From Porticoccus sp905181945 (lineage in GTDB: Bacteria; Pseudomonadota; Gammaproteobacteria; Pseudomonadales; Porticoccaceae), in the NCBI RefSeq assembly GCF_047729555.1, contig NZ_CP159825.1, positions 62,001 to 126,000 of the forward strand: a DNA stretch of 64,000 nucleotides, in the 5' to 3' direction. Made by a program: the position numbers and the translations under genes. Positions 18,262 through 26,873 of this stretch are shown in pieces. The stretch's first letter is position 1, and the number at the start of each line of letters is the position of its first letter. Under the pieces are notes generated by a model. That model searched no databases and had not been told where the DNA came from. It worked only from the letters and a program-made list of their open reading frames with translations.

Positions 18262-19412
18262 GGCTAGCATTTTGTTTGTATAAATATTTTCCTTTTGGGG
18301 GCATGCAGAGAAATTTTCTTAAAATTGCCAAAGAGTGCACTGATCGCGGACACAAGGTTGTTGTATATACGATGGCTTGGCAGGGAGAGCAGCCAAATTT
18401 TTTAGAGATAGTGATTGTTCGGGTAAATGCTATTAGCAGTGCAAGAAGGTATCAAAAGTTCTCCGTTTGGCTTAATAAAAATTTAAGAAATGAATCTATA
18501 GACTTAAGGGTAGGATTTAACAAAATGCCAGATTTAGATGTTTATTACTGCGGAGACCCTTGCTTTGAGTACAAATCTCGTAATTTACGCCCTTGGTGGT
18601 ATCCATATACGAATCGTTACAGGCACTTTTCTAAATTTGAAAAGGCTGTCTTTGAGCGCGGGTCTGAAGTAGATATTCTTATGTTTTCTCCCATACAAAA
18701 AAAATTATTTCAAAAATTTTATGATACAGAATCATCTCGTGTGGCGATGCTTCCCCCAGGAATTAGCCGTGATCGTTGCGCTTCAGTTAATTCGGCTGAT
18801 ATTCGAAAATCTTTTAGAGAAGAATTTGGTTTGGGTGCTGATGATATTTTGCTTTTGCAGATTGGCTCAGGATTCCGAACCAAGGGGCTTGATAGGAGTT
18901 TACGTGCAATCTCGGTTTTACCTTCTAAACTAACAGCCCGCGTGCATCTATATATTATTGGACAAGATGATCCTAAAGAATTTGCATCTTTAGCAAAAAG
19001 TCTGGGAATTTCTAAGTTAGTAACTTTTTTTTCTGGCCGAAACGATGTCCCCAGATTTCTGCAGGGAGCAGATATTCTTTTACATCCATCCTATGCTGAG
19101 AATACCGGGGGGGTGATACTCGAGGCAGTGGTTGCGGGCCTGCCAGTTTTAGTAACAGATGTCTGTGGGTATGCTCATTATGTAAAAGAAGCAAAAGCTG
19201 GGATATTGCTGGAGTCACCTTACTCTCAAAATATGTTTGACTGCAGGTTAGAAGAAATGTTGCTGGAAGATAAACGTAAATGGCGCCAAAATGGAATTAA
19301 TTTTGCTAAAGAAGCCGATATCTACGATATGCCGGCAAGAGCTGTTGATGTGATTGATCGGGTGATGAAAAAAAAGTGGACTGCAAAGAATTGGGCGGAT
19401 AGGGTCGAATGA
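18258..19412 (+). CDS. waaG: LPS core glucosyltransferase WaaG-like (GT4)
   Basis: GT-B fold, GT4 glycosyltransferase that adds the first outer-core hexose (glucose in E. coli, galactosamine in Pseudomonas) to heptose II. Features are the N-terminal LYKYFPFGGMQRNFLKIA, the middle LLQIGSGFRTKGLDRSL, and the C-terminal HPSYAENTGGVILEAVVAGLP, which contains the EX7E motif. At 384 residues it is close to WaaG. It overlaps waaC and waaP by four bases each, so the genes form one operon. Position gives WaaG identity; the sugar transferred cannot be predicted. Confidence 0.9.
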   Translation: MRLAFCLYKYFPFGGMQRNFLKIAKECTDRGHKVVVYTMAWQGEQPNFLEIVIVRVNAISSARRYQKFSVWLNKNLRNESIDLRVGFNKMPDLDVYYCGDPCFEYKSRNLRPWWYPYTNRYRHFSKFEKAVFERGSEVDILMFSPIQKKLFQKFYDTESSRVAMLPPGISRDRCASVNSADIRKSFREEFGLGADDILLLQIGSGFRTKGLDRSLRAISVLPSKLTARVHLYIIGQDDPKEFASLAKSLGISKLVTFFSGRNDVPRFLQGADILLHPSYAENTGGVILEAVVAGLPVLVTDVCGYAHYVKEAKAGILLESPYSQNMFDCRLEEMLLEDKRKWRQNGINFAKEADIYDMPARAVDVIDRVMKKKWTAKNWADRVE

Positions 19413-20224
19413 AACTATTCCTGGCTGAGCCTTTTGCATCAAAGTGGGAAAATATCGACCCATTCAAAGAAGTATTTTTGCTTGCAGGCGAAATTTATCG
19501 CGATATGGGCGATCGCTGCACGAGTCGCTTCGAAGTGGATGGTAAGGCTTACTTCGTAAAGACTCACACAGGAGTGGGATGGCTCGAAATTTTCAAGAAT
19601 CTCTTTTGCTTGCGAAGACCTATTTTAGGCGCTGAAAATGAATATCAGGCTATTGTCCGACTGGGTGAGCTGGGAATCAAAACAATGGTAGTGAAGGCCT
19701 TTGGTTCCAGTGGGTGGAATCCAGCGAAAAAGAAATCGTTCTTAATCACTGAAGCGCTCGAGCCTACAAAACCTCTAGATGAGTACTGTAATTCTGAAAT
19801 TTTAGTTGCAATGGGGGCATTTCAGCGACGCAGTTTGGTCCGAAGGCTTGCAGAAATTACCCGAGCGTTACATGAAAATGGTATTAATCATCGCGATTAC
19901 TATTTATGTCATTTCTTAGTTGATGTTTCTGAGCGCCATTCAGAGGATTCTTTTGTTAAGAGGCCAATTTCTTTGATTGATCTTCATCGTGCACAAATTC
20001 GTCAACGTACCCCTAGACGTTGGAGGCATAAAGATTTGTCGGCTCTTTATTACTCAGCAAGTCGTATAGGATTTAATCGAAAAGATATGCTTTGCTTTAT
20101 TCGAGAATATAAAGAAAAATCTTTGAGGGATACCCTGAAACATGACTGCAACTTTTGGGGATCTGTAGTTCTTCAAGCTCAAAATCTTCACCAGAAAGGT
20201 GTTCGAAAGGGTTATCATACTTGA
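19409..20224 (+). CDS. waaP: LPS core heptose(I) kinase WaaP
   Basis: Kinase-fold enzyme that phosphorylates heptose I of the inner core, which in Pseudomonas is essential for outer-membrane export of LPS. Seen are the N-lobe Lys in YFVKTHTG, the catalytic loop HRDYYLCHFLVD and the metal-binding IDLHRAQIR. These are characteristic WaaP/RfaP motifs, and the length (271) matches Pseudomonas WaaP. Its start overlaps waaG by four bases. A 57-base gap separates it from a second, two-domain kinase-like gene. Confidence 0.95.
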   Translation: MKLFLAEPFASKWENIDPFKEVFLLAGEIYRDMGDRCTSRFEVDGKAYFVKTHTGVGWLEIFKNLFCLRRPILGAENEYQAIVRLGELGIKTMVVKAFGSSGWNPAKKKSFLITEALEPTKPLDEYCNSEILVAMGAFQRRSLVRRLAEITRALHENGINHRDYYLCHFLVDVSERHSEDSFVKRPISLIDLHRAQIRQRTPRRWRHKDLSALYYSASRIGFNRKDMLCFIREYKEKSLRDTLKHDCNFWGSVVLQAQNLHQKGVRKGYHT

Positions 20225-20281
20225 AGCTTATTATCAGTACCGATGACTGTCATTTTATAATGCTCTGTTCTAGAGGGATAA

Positions 20282-21697
20282 ATGGTGCCTAAATTGTTAT
20301 CTCTTGATTATCTTAAATCGACAAAAAGTGCCGAAGCCACTCCTTTTGAGCTAGAAATTCCGGGAAGAGAGCCTTTTTTTTGTGAGGAAATTTTCAGACA
20401 TTTGCCTGGTAAACGATTAGTTTTTCGTTCTCGATGGGGCGGGACAGAGGTCTTGGTTAAGCTATTCTTTCAGCGCAAAGATTTTGAGGCTGAGCAAGCC
20501 GGGCTGAATGCCATGCATTGTGCTGGGGTGCTTTGCCCAAAGAAAATTTGGGGTATGGTGGATACAGAGCAAGGCTATTTTATTGCCACTGAATTTCTGG
20601 CTGAAGCTTCCACTCTGCAGGATTATTACCAGAGCCTTTCTAAAAAACAGTTCCTTCCATTGCTTTGCGGTGCTGTAAAATTAATTGCTATATTGCATCG
20701 AAACGGCTTGATGCAGGAAGATATTCATTTCAGTAACCTTATGGTTAGACAGGAAAAAATTTATATGATTGATGGAGGCGGCATTAAGAAATTAAGCACT
20801 CCGATAGCCAACCTGGCGCTCTTTTTTGCACAAATGACGCCTGATTATGACCATATGGTTCATTCTGCTATTGATTCATATAATTCAGATTTACCTGTGA
20901 CGAAGGATCTCTTGTCTGCAATAACAGATATGAGAGAGATTCGCATTAAGAGGTATTTAACCAAGACTCTGCGCTCTTGTACAAAATTTCGAATGTTTAA
21001 GACAAGGTATTTTTTTGCCGTTGCAAAAAGAAGTTTTTTGACTAAAAACCTCAGGCAGTTAATTGATGAGCCAGAAGTAGCCATAGGTCAGGCTACATTT
21101 ATTAAGCGTGGCAATAGTGCCACAGTCCTTAAGATTGCTGTTGATGAGTGCAATTGGGTAATAAAGCGCTATAACATCAAGAGTTTTTGGCATAGATTAA
21201 GTCGTTGTTGGCGTCCAAGTAGAGCGTGCGTTTCATGGCAAGCTGCTCATCGCTTAGCATTATTGGGAATTTCTACTCCGCGACCTATAGCCATGCGAGA
21301 AAATAGAAATGGGCCTTTTCGGAGAGAGGCATATCTGATTACTGAATTTCTAGATGGTAAAGATCTTCATGCATGGCTGCTCGCTTCACAGGACGATAAA
21401 ATACCTAATTGGTTAGGCCAAACGGTACTCCATTTGTTTGACACTTTATGGCATAGCCGAGTTAGTCACGGAGACATGAAGTCCACTAACTTTATGATTT
21501 CCGGTAAGACGCTGCATGTGATTGATCTAGACGCAATGAAATGGCATAAGTCAGAAAATTCTTTCAAAGAAGCCCTCTCTGGGGATCTACAGAGGTTTAT
21601 GGATAATTGGCAAGGCAACACCTGGATATATTTTGAAAAATTGCTGCGCCCTTTTTCAGAAAAACTTAATATCACTTTAACCAACAAAAAGGTCTAA
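20282..21697 (+). CDS. Tandem two-domain LPS-type kinase (InaA/WaaP-like)
   Basis: A 471-residue protein made of two protein-kinase-like units. The first (about residues 40-215) has VLVKLFF, the loop QEDIHFSNLMV and the metal motif MIDGGG. The second (about 260-460) has WVIKRYN, the loop SHGDMKSTNFMI and VIDLDAMK. Both keep a loop Asp/Asn pair and a metal Asp, although the first has lost the loop His-Arg. A Pseudomonas protein of like size (the PA5006 type) occupies the same place in the waa cluster. It probably phosphorylates core sugars, but the acceptor is unknown. It ends two bases before the carbamoyltransferase gene. Confidence 0.8.
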   Translation: MVPKLLSLDYLKSTKSAEATPFELEIPGREPFFCEEIFRHLPGKRLVFRSRWGGTEVLVKLFFQRKDFEAEQAGLNAMHCAGVLCPKKIWGMVDTEQGYFIATEFLAEASTLQDYYQSLSKKQFLPLLCGAVKLIAILHRNGLMQEDIHFSNLMVRQEKIYMIDGGGIKKLSTPIANLALFFAQMTPDYDHMVHSAIDSYNSDLPVTKDLLSAITDMREIRIKRYLTKTLRSCTKFRMFKTRYFFAVAKRSFLTKNLRQLIDEPEVAIGQATFIKRGNSATVLKIAVDECNWVIKRYNIKSFWHRLSRCWRPSRACVSWQAAHRLALLGISTPRPIAMRENRNGPFRREAYLITEFLDGKDLHAWLLASQDDKIPNWLGQTVLHLFDTLWHSRVSHGDMKSTNFMISGKTLHVIDLDAMKWHKSENSFKEALSGDLQRFMDNWQGNTWIYFEKLLRPFSEKLNITLTNKKV

Positions 21698-21699
21698 TC

Positions 21700-23457
21700 G
21701 TGTCTACTATTATTCTTGGTATCTCTGGCGCATTAAATCATGACGCCTCTGCAGCCCTTTATGTTGACGGAAAATTGGTTGCCGCCGCCGAAGAAGAGCG
21801 CTTTATCCGCGACAAGCATGCTAAGGGAAAAATGCCATTTCATGCAGCTAAATTTTGCTTTGAATATGCTGGTATTAGCCCCCAATCAGTAGATGTGGTG
21901 GCAGTCCCTTTTGCTCCTATCTCAATTTTATCTAAAGCTCGTTGGCATTTTGCAAAAAGGTATTGGTATGCACCTGACCGTGCTTTGGATGCGCTGTTTA
22001 ATGGAAACCGACGTTATCGGCGTTACCGTGATCGAGTTTTTAACTTATTGCGTGATATAGGAATTGATTCAAAGAAAATAGAGTTTGAGCCCGTTGAGCA
22101 TCATTTAGCCCACGCATCTAGCGCTTACCACTTAAGTGGTTTTAAGGAGAAAACTGCCATTATGGGTGTAGATGGTAAAGGCGAGTATGCTACTACTTTT
22201 TTTGGTTATGGTGAAAATGGAAAGATTCATAAGATAAAAGAATTTTATGATCCCGACTCTTTAGGCGGACTCTACGGTGCAATTACTGAATACCTTGGTT
22301 TTGAGATGCTCGATGGAGAATACAAGGTAATGGGAATGGCACCATATGGCAATCCAAAAAAGCATGATTTTTCACGACTAATTGAATTTGATGGTAAAAA
22401 CTTTCAGATTAACACTCAGCTTATTAACACTGTAGGGTTGAGGCGTTACAAAGAAAATGGCGTGGGCTTCTATTTTAGCCCTAAGCTAATTGATTGGCTT
22501 GGTCCTAAAAGAGAAGGGGATATCGCAGATGAACCTTATATTGATTATGCCGCCACCATTCAAGACTTGTTTGAAAGTGTGGTTCTTAAATTAATGGACT
22601 ATTATTTAGGGGACATTATTAAAGAAACCGGCAAGTTAGCCTTTTCCGGCGGTGGCGCCCTTAATGTTAAGTTAAATCAGAAAATTATTGCTAAAGATTA
22701 TGTAAAAGAGCTATTTGTCCAGCCGGCATCTGGTGATTCCGGGACAGCAATTGGTGCAGCCTCTTTTGCTCTGATGAAAAGGGGTATACAGCCTGAAAAA
22801 ATGGAGCATGTCTATTTGGGCCCTAGCTTTTCTAATGATGATTGCATAAAAGCCTGTCAGCCCCACACACAGAAGCTTGCATATAAAGTAATAGACTTCG
22901 TGCCTGAAAAGATAGCAAAAATTTTAGCAGATGGAAATCCTGTTGCTTGGTTTCAGGGAAGAATGGAGTTTGGCCCCAGAGCTTTAGGGGGCAGATCTAT
23001 TTTGGGCTGCCCAAGTTCTGCAGGTGTTGCAGCGCGAATTAATGAACAAATAAAATTTAGGGAAAGATGGCGACCATTTTGTCCTAGCATGTTAGATAGA
23101 GTTGCATCTGAAATGTTTAAAATTGACCATCCTGCGCCTTTTATGACTTTTACATTTGAAGTTAATGATACTTGGAAATCTCGTGTTCCCGAAGTGGTTC
23201 ATGAGGATGGGACTGCTCGTGCTCAAGCTCTGAAAAGAGAGTTTCACCCACGTTATTATGAGCTTATGGAGGAGATGGAGAAGCTGACGGGCAATGGAGT
23301 TGTTCTGAACACTTCGCTGAATAGGAGGGGTGAACCTATGGTCTGTTCGCCAGAAGATGCATTGAGCATGTTTTTTGGTTCAGATCTGCAGTATTTAATT
23401 ATGGAAGACGTGCTGGTGGTCAAAAATAAGCAGCTTCTCGAGCCATTTTCTGGGTAA
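21700..23457 (+). CDS. wapO: LPS core carbamoyltransferase (WapO-like)
   Basis: NodU/HypF/TobZ-type O-carbamoyltransferase of 585 residues. The Kae1-like domain carries the metal-binding EHHLAHASSAYH and the MGVDGKGEYATT and SGGGALNVKLNQ motifs. The C-terminal YrdC-like/NodU part has GRMEFGPRALGGRSILG and RWRPFCPSML. In Pseudomonas a protein of the same length at the same position adds the carbamoyl group to heptose II of the inner core, using carbamoyl phosphate and ATP. The GTG start at 21700 is two bases after the tandem kinase gene. Context strongly supports a core-LPS target rather than an antibiotic or Nod factor. Confidence 0.88.
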   Translation: MSTIILGISGALNHDASAALYVDGKLVAAAEEERFIRDKHAKGKMPFHAAKFCFEYAGISPQSVDVVAVPFAPISILSKARWHFAKRYWYAPDRALDALFNGNRRYRRYRDRVFNLLRDIGIDSKKIEFEPVEHHLAHASSAYHLSGFKEKTAIMGVDGKGEYATTFFGYGENGKIHKIKEFYDPDSLGGLYGAITEYLGFEMLDGEYKVMGMAPYGNPKKHDFSRLIEFDGKNFQINTQLINTVGLRRYKENGVGFYFSPKLIDWLGPKREGDIADEPYIDYAATIQDLFESVVLKLMDYYLGDIIKETGKLAFSGGGALNVKLNQKIIAKDYVKELFVQPASGDSGTAIGAASFALMKRGIQPEKMEHVYLGPSFSNDDCIKACQPHTQKLAYKVIDFVPEKIAKILADGNPVAWFQGRMEFGPRALGGRSILGCPSSAGVAARINEQIKFRERWRPFCPSMLDRVASEMFKIDHPAPFMTFTFEVNDTWKSRVPEVVHEDGTARAQALKREFHPRYYELMEEMEKLTGNGVVLNTSLNRRGEPMVCSPEDALSMFFGSDLQYLIMEDVLVVKNKQLLEPFSG

Positions 23458-23518
23458 TTTTTTCTTCAAGAAGATGCTGTAATGTTTAATTGGCACCCAA
23501 AAGCAATATGGATGAACC

Positions 23519-24442
23519 ATGACAACTGTTGATAAAGGTCAGCTAATATTCAGTATTATTATTCCAGCCTACAATTATGCTCATACATTGGATAGAGCCA
23601 TAGACTCGATATTGGGTCAGTCTGGTGATGATTATGAAATTCTAATCATTGATGATGGCTCAACTGATCATACATCTAAAATCTCAGATGGCTACTGTCA
23701 AAAATTTCCTAAAAAAATTAAGTATTATTTGCAAGACAATCAAGGGCCTGCAGCTGCAAGAAATTATGGTGTTGAGTTTTCTGTCGGGGAGTATATTTTT
23801 TTTCTTGACGCAGATGATGAAATGGCTCCTAGCCTTTTGGATTTTTTGCGAAAACGCATATTGTATAGAACTGATGTCGATGTATTTTTTGGAGACCATA
23901 TCTCTGTTGGCTCAGATGGAATAGCTTCTTATAGGGCTACAAGCCCTTTGCCGCAAACTCATGAAAAGCGTTTTTCAGCATATATACTTAAAAAATTACA
24001 CTTATCTCACTGCGCGAAACTTCTTCACCGTAGAGTTTTTGAGGGGGTAAGTTACCCCATTGAACTGAGAAGCTCGGAAGATATTCCTTTTATGGCTCAA
24101 TTACTAGCGCTCTATAAATGTGAACTTGTGAGTGTGCCAATGGCTACCGTTCATAAACATGAAGACAGTCTGCGCCATAACACAGCTTATGCTATGGAGG
24201 TCGGAGAGAGAGTTGCAGATCATATTTTTTCTTTTGTTGCTTTACCCGATTGGGCTGCTAAGTATGAAAAAATTTATAGAGCTAGAAGATGTCTGTCCAT
24301 TTTTCGAACACTGTATTTATCGGATCACAAGAAGGAGGCTTTGATTTTTTACAAGAGAGCCCTATTCTTGTCTCCATTCTTGGCCTTAAGGCCTGGGTAT
24401 ATAAAGAAGGCAATAGGGGGGATGGTTTTTTGGTTGAGGTAA
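23519..24442 (+). CDS. GT2-family glycosyltransferase
   Basis: GT-A fold inverting glycosyltransferase. The N-terminal nucleotide-sugar site (IIIPAYNYAHTLDRAI), IIDDGSTD and the DXD-type FLDADDEM are clear. The C-terminal half is variable, with no membrane helices except a weakly hydrophobic tail. The location between wapO and hldE suggests it adds a sugar to the LPS core. Pseudomonas also has a glycosyltransferase at this position but of a different family, so the sugar cannot be assigned. It is 61 bases from wapO and is followed by a 180-base gap. Confidence 0.82.
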   Translation: MTTVDKGQLIFSIIIPAYNYAHTLDRAIDSILGQSGDDYEILIIDDGSTDHTSKISDGYCQKFPKKIKYYLQDNQGPAAARNYGVEFSVGEYIFFLDADDEMAPSLLDFLRKRILYRTDVDVFFGDHISVGSDGIASYRATSPLPQTHEKRFSAYILKKLHLSHCAKLLHRRVFEGVSYPIELRSSEDIPFMAQLLALYKCELVSVPMATVHKHEDSLRHNTAYAMEVGERVADHIFSFVALPDWAAKYEKIYRARRCLSIFRTLYLSDHKKEALIFYKRALFLSPFLALRPGYIKKAIGGMVFWLR

Positions 24443-24622
24443 AAAAATTAACTATTTTAGTTATTATAGCTTTTGATTTTGATACCAATGGCCATGATAA
24501 TAGCTCTCAATATTAATGAGCACAGAAAAAATCAGGTTAGCTGGACTCCTCCAAGAAATATTATTTGAAACGCGCTATGCTAATATAATAGAAATGAGAA
24601 TTTTTTCACAAAGGACAGCTTC

Positions 24623-26047
24623 ATGACATTTGTTGTGCCGCAATTTGATCTAGCTCGAGTGCTCGTTGTAGGAGACCTCATGCTTGATAGTTATTGGCAT
24701 GGAGTATCTACTCGTATCTCCCCTGAGGCTCCAGTGCCAGTGGTGAATATAGATCAATCCGAAGAGAGACTCGGTGGTGCCGGCAATGTGGCATTGAATC
24801 TGGCTTCGTTAGGGGCATCGGTCGTTGTTGTTGGCGTTGTTGGCAATGATGAGGATGGGAGAGCGCTTAGAGTTAAACTGGAATCTGCCAATATATGTTG
24901 CGATTTACAAATTTCAACATCTAAGCCAACAATCAAGAAACTTCGGATTATCAGCCAACATCAGCATCTTCTTCGATTGGATTTTGAAGAGCGCTTTACT
25001 GTCGAAGACTCCTCGCAGCTATTCAAGAAGGTTGAGGCTTTAATTTCCGGCTCCAAGGCACTGATTCTTTCTGATTACGCAAAAGGCTCTTTGCAAGACC
25101 CTTGTTCATTAATAAATCTAGCCCGTAAATATGAAATTCCTGTATTGGTCGATCCAAAGGGGGTTGATTTTGAGCGATATAGGGGCGCTACACTTTTAAC
25201 CCCTAACTTTTCTGAGTTTCAAGCAGTAGTAGGTGTCTGCACTAATGAGCAGATGTTAGCCGAGAAAGGCGACTCACTAATGGCATCGCTAGATATAGCA
25301 GCATTATTGATCACTCGCAGCGAAAAAGGTATGACACTTTTACGACAAAATCTCCCGCCCTTCCATCTGCCTGCACGCGCTCGCGAAGTTTTTGATGTCA
25401 CTGGAGCCGGCGATACTGTTATTTCATTGCTAGCAGGCGCTCTCGCTTCGGGGGCTGATATGTTGGATGCAGTCACAATGGCTAATATTGCAGCTGGAAT
25501 TGTAGTAGGAAAATTGGGGACGTCGACTGTTAGTCACCCAGAGTTATGCCATGCTATGTATGCAGATCATGGTGCTGAATTCGGCGTGACAAACGACGAG
25601 CAATTAATGGCTCATGTGATCGACGCAAGAGCTAGAGGCGAAAGAATTGTATTTACCAACGGGTGTTTTGATATTCTTCATGCTGGCCATGTTGGTTATC
25701 TCAAACAGGCCAGAGAAGCAGGAGACAGACTGATTGTGGCCATCAATGCAGATGCCTCTGTCTCAAGATTAAAAGGCCTTGGTCGTCCAATTAACTCAGT
25801 AGATCGACGCATGGCTGTATTGGCGGCACTAAAGTCTGTTGATTGGATTGTGGCTTTTGACGACGAGACCCCAGAGCGCTTACTTACTCTAATTAAACCA
25901 GATGTTTTGGTTAAAGGTGGAGATTATAGCCGTAACGAAGTTGTTGGTTTCGAAATAGTTGATTCTTATGGCGGAGAGGTTCAGGTGTTAAATTACTTTG
26001 AAGACTGCTCGACCACCGCTATTGTAAAAAAAATCCAAGAGAAATAA
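24623..26047 (+). CDS. hldE: Bifunctional heptose-7-phosphate kinase / heptose-1-phosphate adenylyltransferase
   Basis: Makes ADP-heptose for the LPS core, the donor used by WaaC and WaaF. The N-terminal ribokinase-like domain (about residues 1-320) has RISPEAPVPVV, RLGGAGNVALNLA and DVTGAGDTVIS. The C-terminal cytidylyltransferase-like domain (about 340-474) has TNGCFDILHAGHVGYL (the HxGH motif), RPINSVDRR and VKGGDY. Both sets of catalytic residues are intact and 474 residues is the typical fused length. It follows a 180-base gap, so it may have its own promoter; a TATAAT near 24584 is a weak candidate. Confidence 0.97.
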   Translation: MTFVVPQFDLARVLVVGDLMLDSYWHGVSTRISPEAPVPVVNIDQSEERLGGAGNVALNLASLGASVVVVGVVGNDEDGRALRVKLESANICCDLQISTSKPTIKKLRIISQHQHLLRLDFEERFTVEDSSQLFKKVEALISGSKALILSDYAKGSLQDPCSLINLARKYEIPVLVDPKGVDFERYRGATLLTPNFSEFQAVVGVCTNEQMLAEKGDSLMASLDIAALLITRSEKGMTLLRQNLPPFHLPARAREVFDVTGAGDTVISLLAGALASGADMLDAVTMANIAAGIVVGKLGTSTVSHPELCHAMYADHGAEFGVTNDEQLMAHVIDARARGERIVFTNGCFDILHAGHVGYLKQAREAGDRLIVAINADASVSRLKGLGRPINSVDRRMAVLAALKSVDWIVAFDDETPERLLTLIKPDVLVKGGDYSRNEVVGFEIVDSYGGEVQVLNYFEDCSTTAIVKKIQEK

Positions 26048-26073
26048 GCACAGTATTCTCAATGGTATGTCGA

Positions 26074-26871
26074 CTAGAGCTTTCGGGCCGATAGCTCCTT
26101 TGCTTTTGCTGCATTGTCACTTAGATGAGAAGGATTTATTGTACCTATAATTATGCTACTTACTCCTGGGTGTTCAAAAATCATTTGAAAGCCCTCTCTT
26201 ACAGAATCCTCCGCCATTGATTTGACTGCATGGCCGCTAGCCAAAGCTTTTTTGATAAGCAATCCTTTGTTATGGGCAGCGCAGTAATCAATAACCGGAA
26301 GTTCATCGTTGTACTCTAGGTTCCATGCCACCATCACTCCATCTGATTTTTTTGCCGCTAAAAGTCCACCTTCTATGGTTTTACAGGACATGCCAAAAGC
26401 TTGAATCTTGCCTTCAGCTTTAAGCTGAGCAAGCATTTCTAGGGTTCCATGATTGTTGATGATATTTTCATCATCGCCGTCTGAATGCACCAATACAATA
26501 TCGATAATGTCAGTGTTGAGCCTTTTCAAGCTTCGTTCAACACTGATTCGTGTGTATTCAGGCGAGAAGTTAAACTGCGATACACCATCTTGGAATTCTT
26601 CGCCAACCTTGCTGCAAATTATCCATTGATTGCGCAGCCCTTTTAGCAGTTTCCCCAAGCGTTCCTCGCTATTACCATAAGATGGAGCTGTATCGATTAA
26701 ATTAATGCCAAGGGCGCTTGCTTGGGCTATTAAGTTCGCTGCATCTCGATCATCTGGAATTGTATAGCTTTGAGGGTATTTAACCCCTCGATTGCGACCA
26801 AGTTTAACTGTCCCTAAGCCTAGGGTGCTAATTTCAATTCCAGTATTACCAAAAATTCTCTTGGGAAGCAA
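26074..26871 (-). CDS. Aldo/keto reductase
   Basis: NADPH-dependent TIM-barrel oxidoreductase. Family signs are FGNTGIEISTLGLGTVKLG at the N-terminus, the catalytic Asp/Tyr region near NLIDTAPSYGNSEERLG, the Lys in ICSKVGEE, VLVHSDGDD and IIIGTINPSHL. The frame extends to 26898 but the TTG at 26871 has GGAG at seven-base spacing and begins just after the upstream stop (TAG at 26874-26876), so I take that start. It is the second gene of a pair with an FAD enzyme. A homologous pair (PA4991/PA4992 in Pseudomonas, from memory) lies in the same interval of the waa region. The substrate is unknown. Confidence 0.85.
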   Translation of the reverse strand: MLPKRIFGNTGIEISTLGLGTVKLGRNRGVKYPQSYTIPDDRDAANLIAQASALGINLIDTAPSYGNSEERLGKLLKGLRNQWIICSKVGEEFQDGVSQFNFSPEYTRISVERSLKRLNTDIIDIVLVHSDGDDENIINNHGTLEMLAQLKAEGKIQAFGMSCKTIEGGLLAAKKSDGVMVAWNLEYNDELPVIDYCAAHNKGLLIKKALASGHAVKSMAEDSVREGFQMIFEHPGVSSIIIGTINPSHLSDNAAKAKELSARKL

Positions 26872-26873
26872 AG

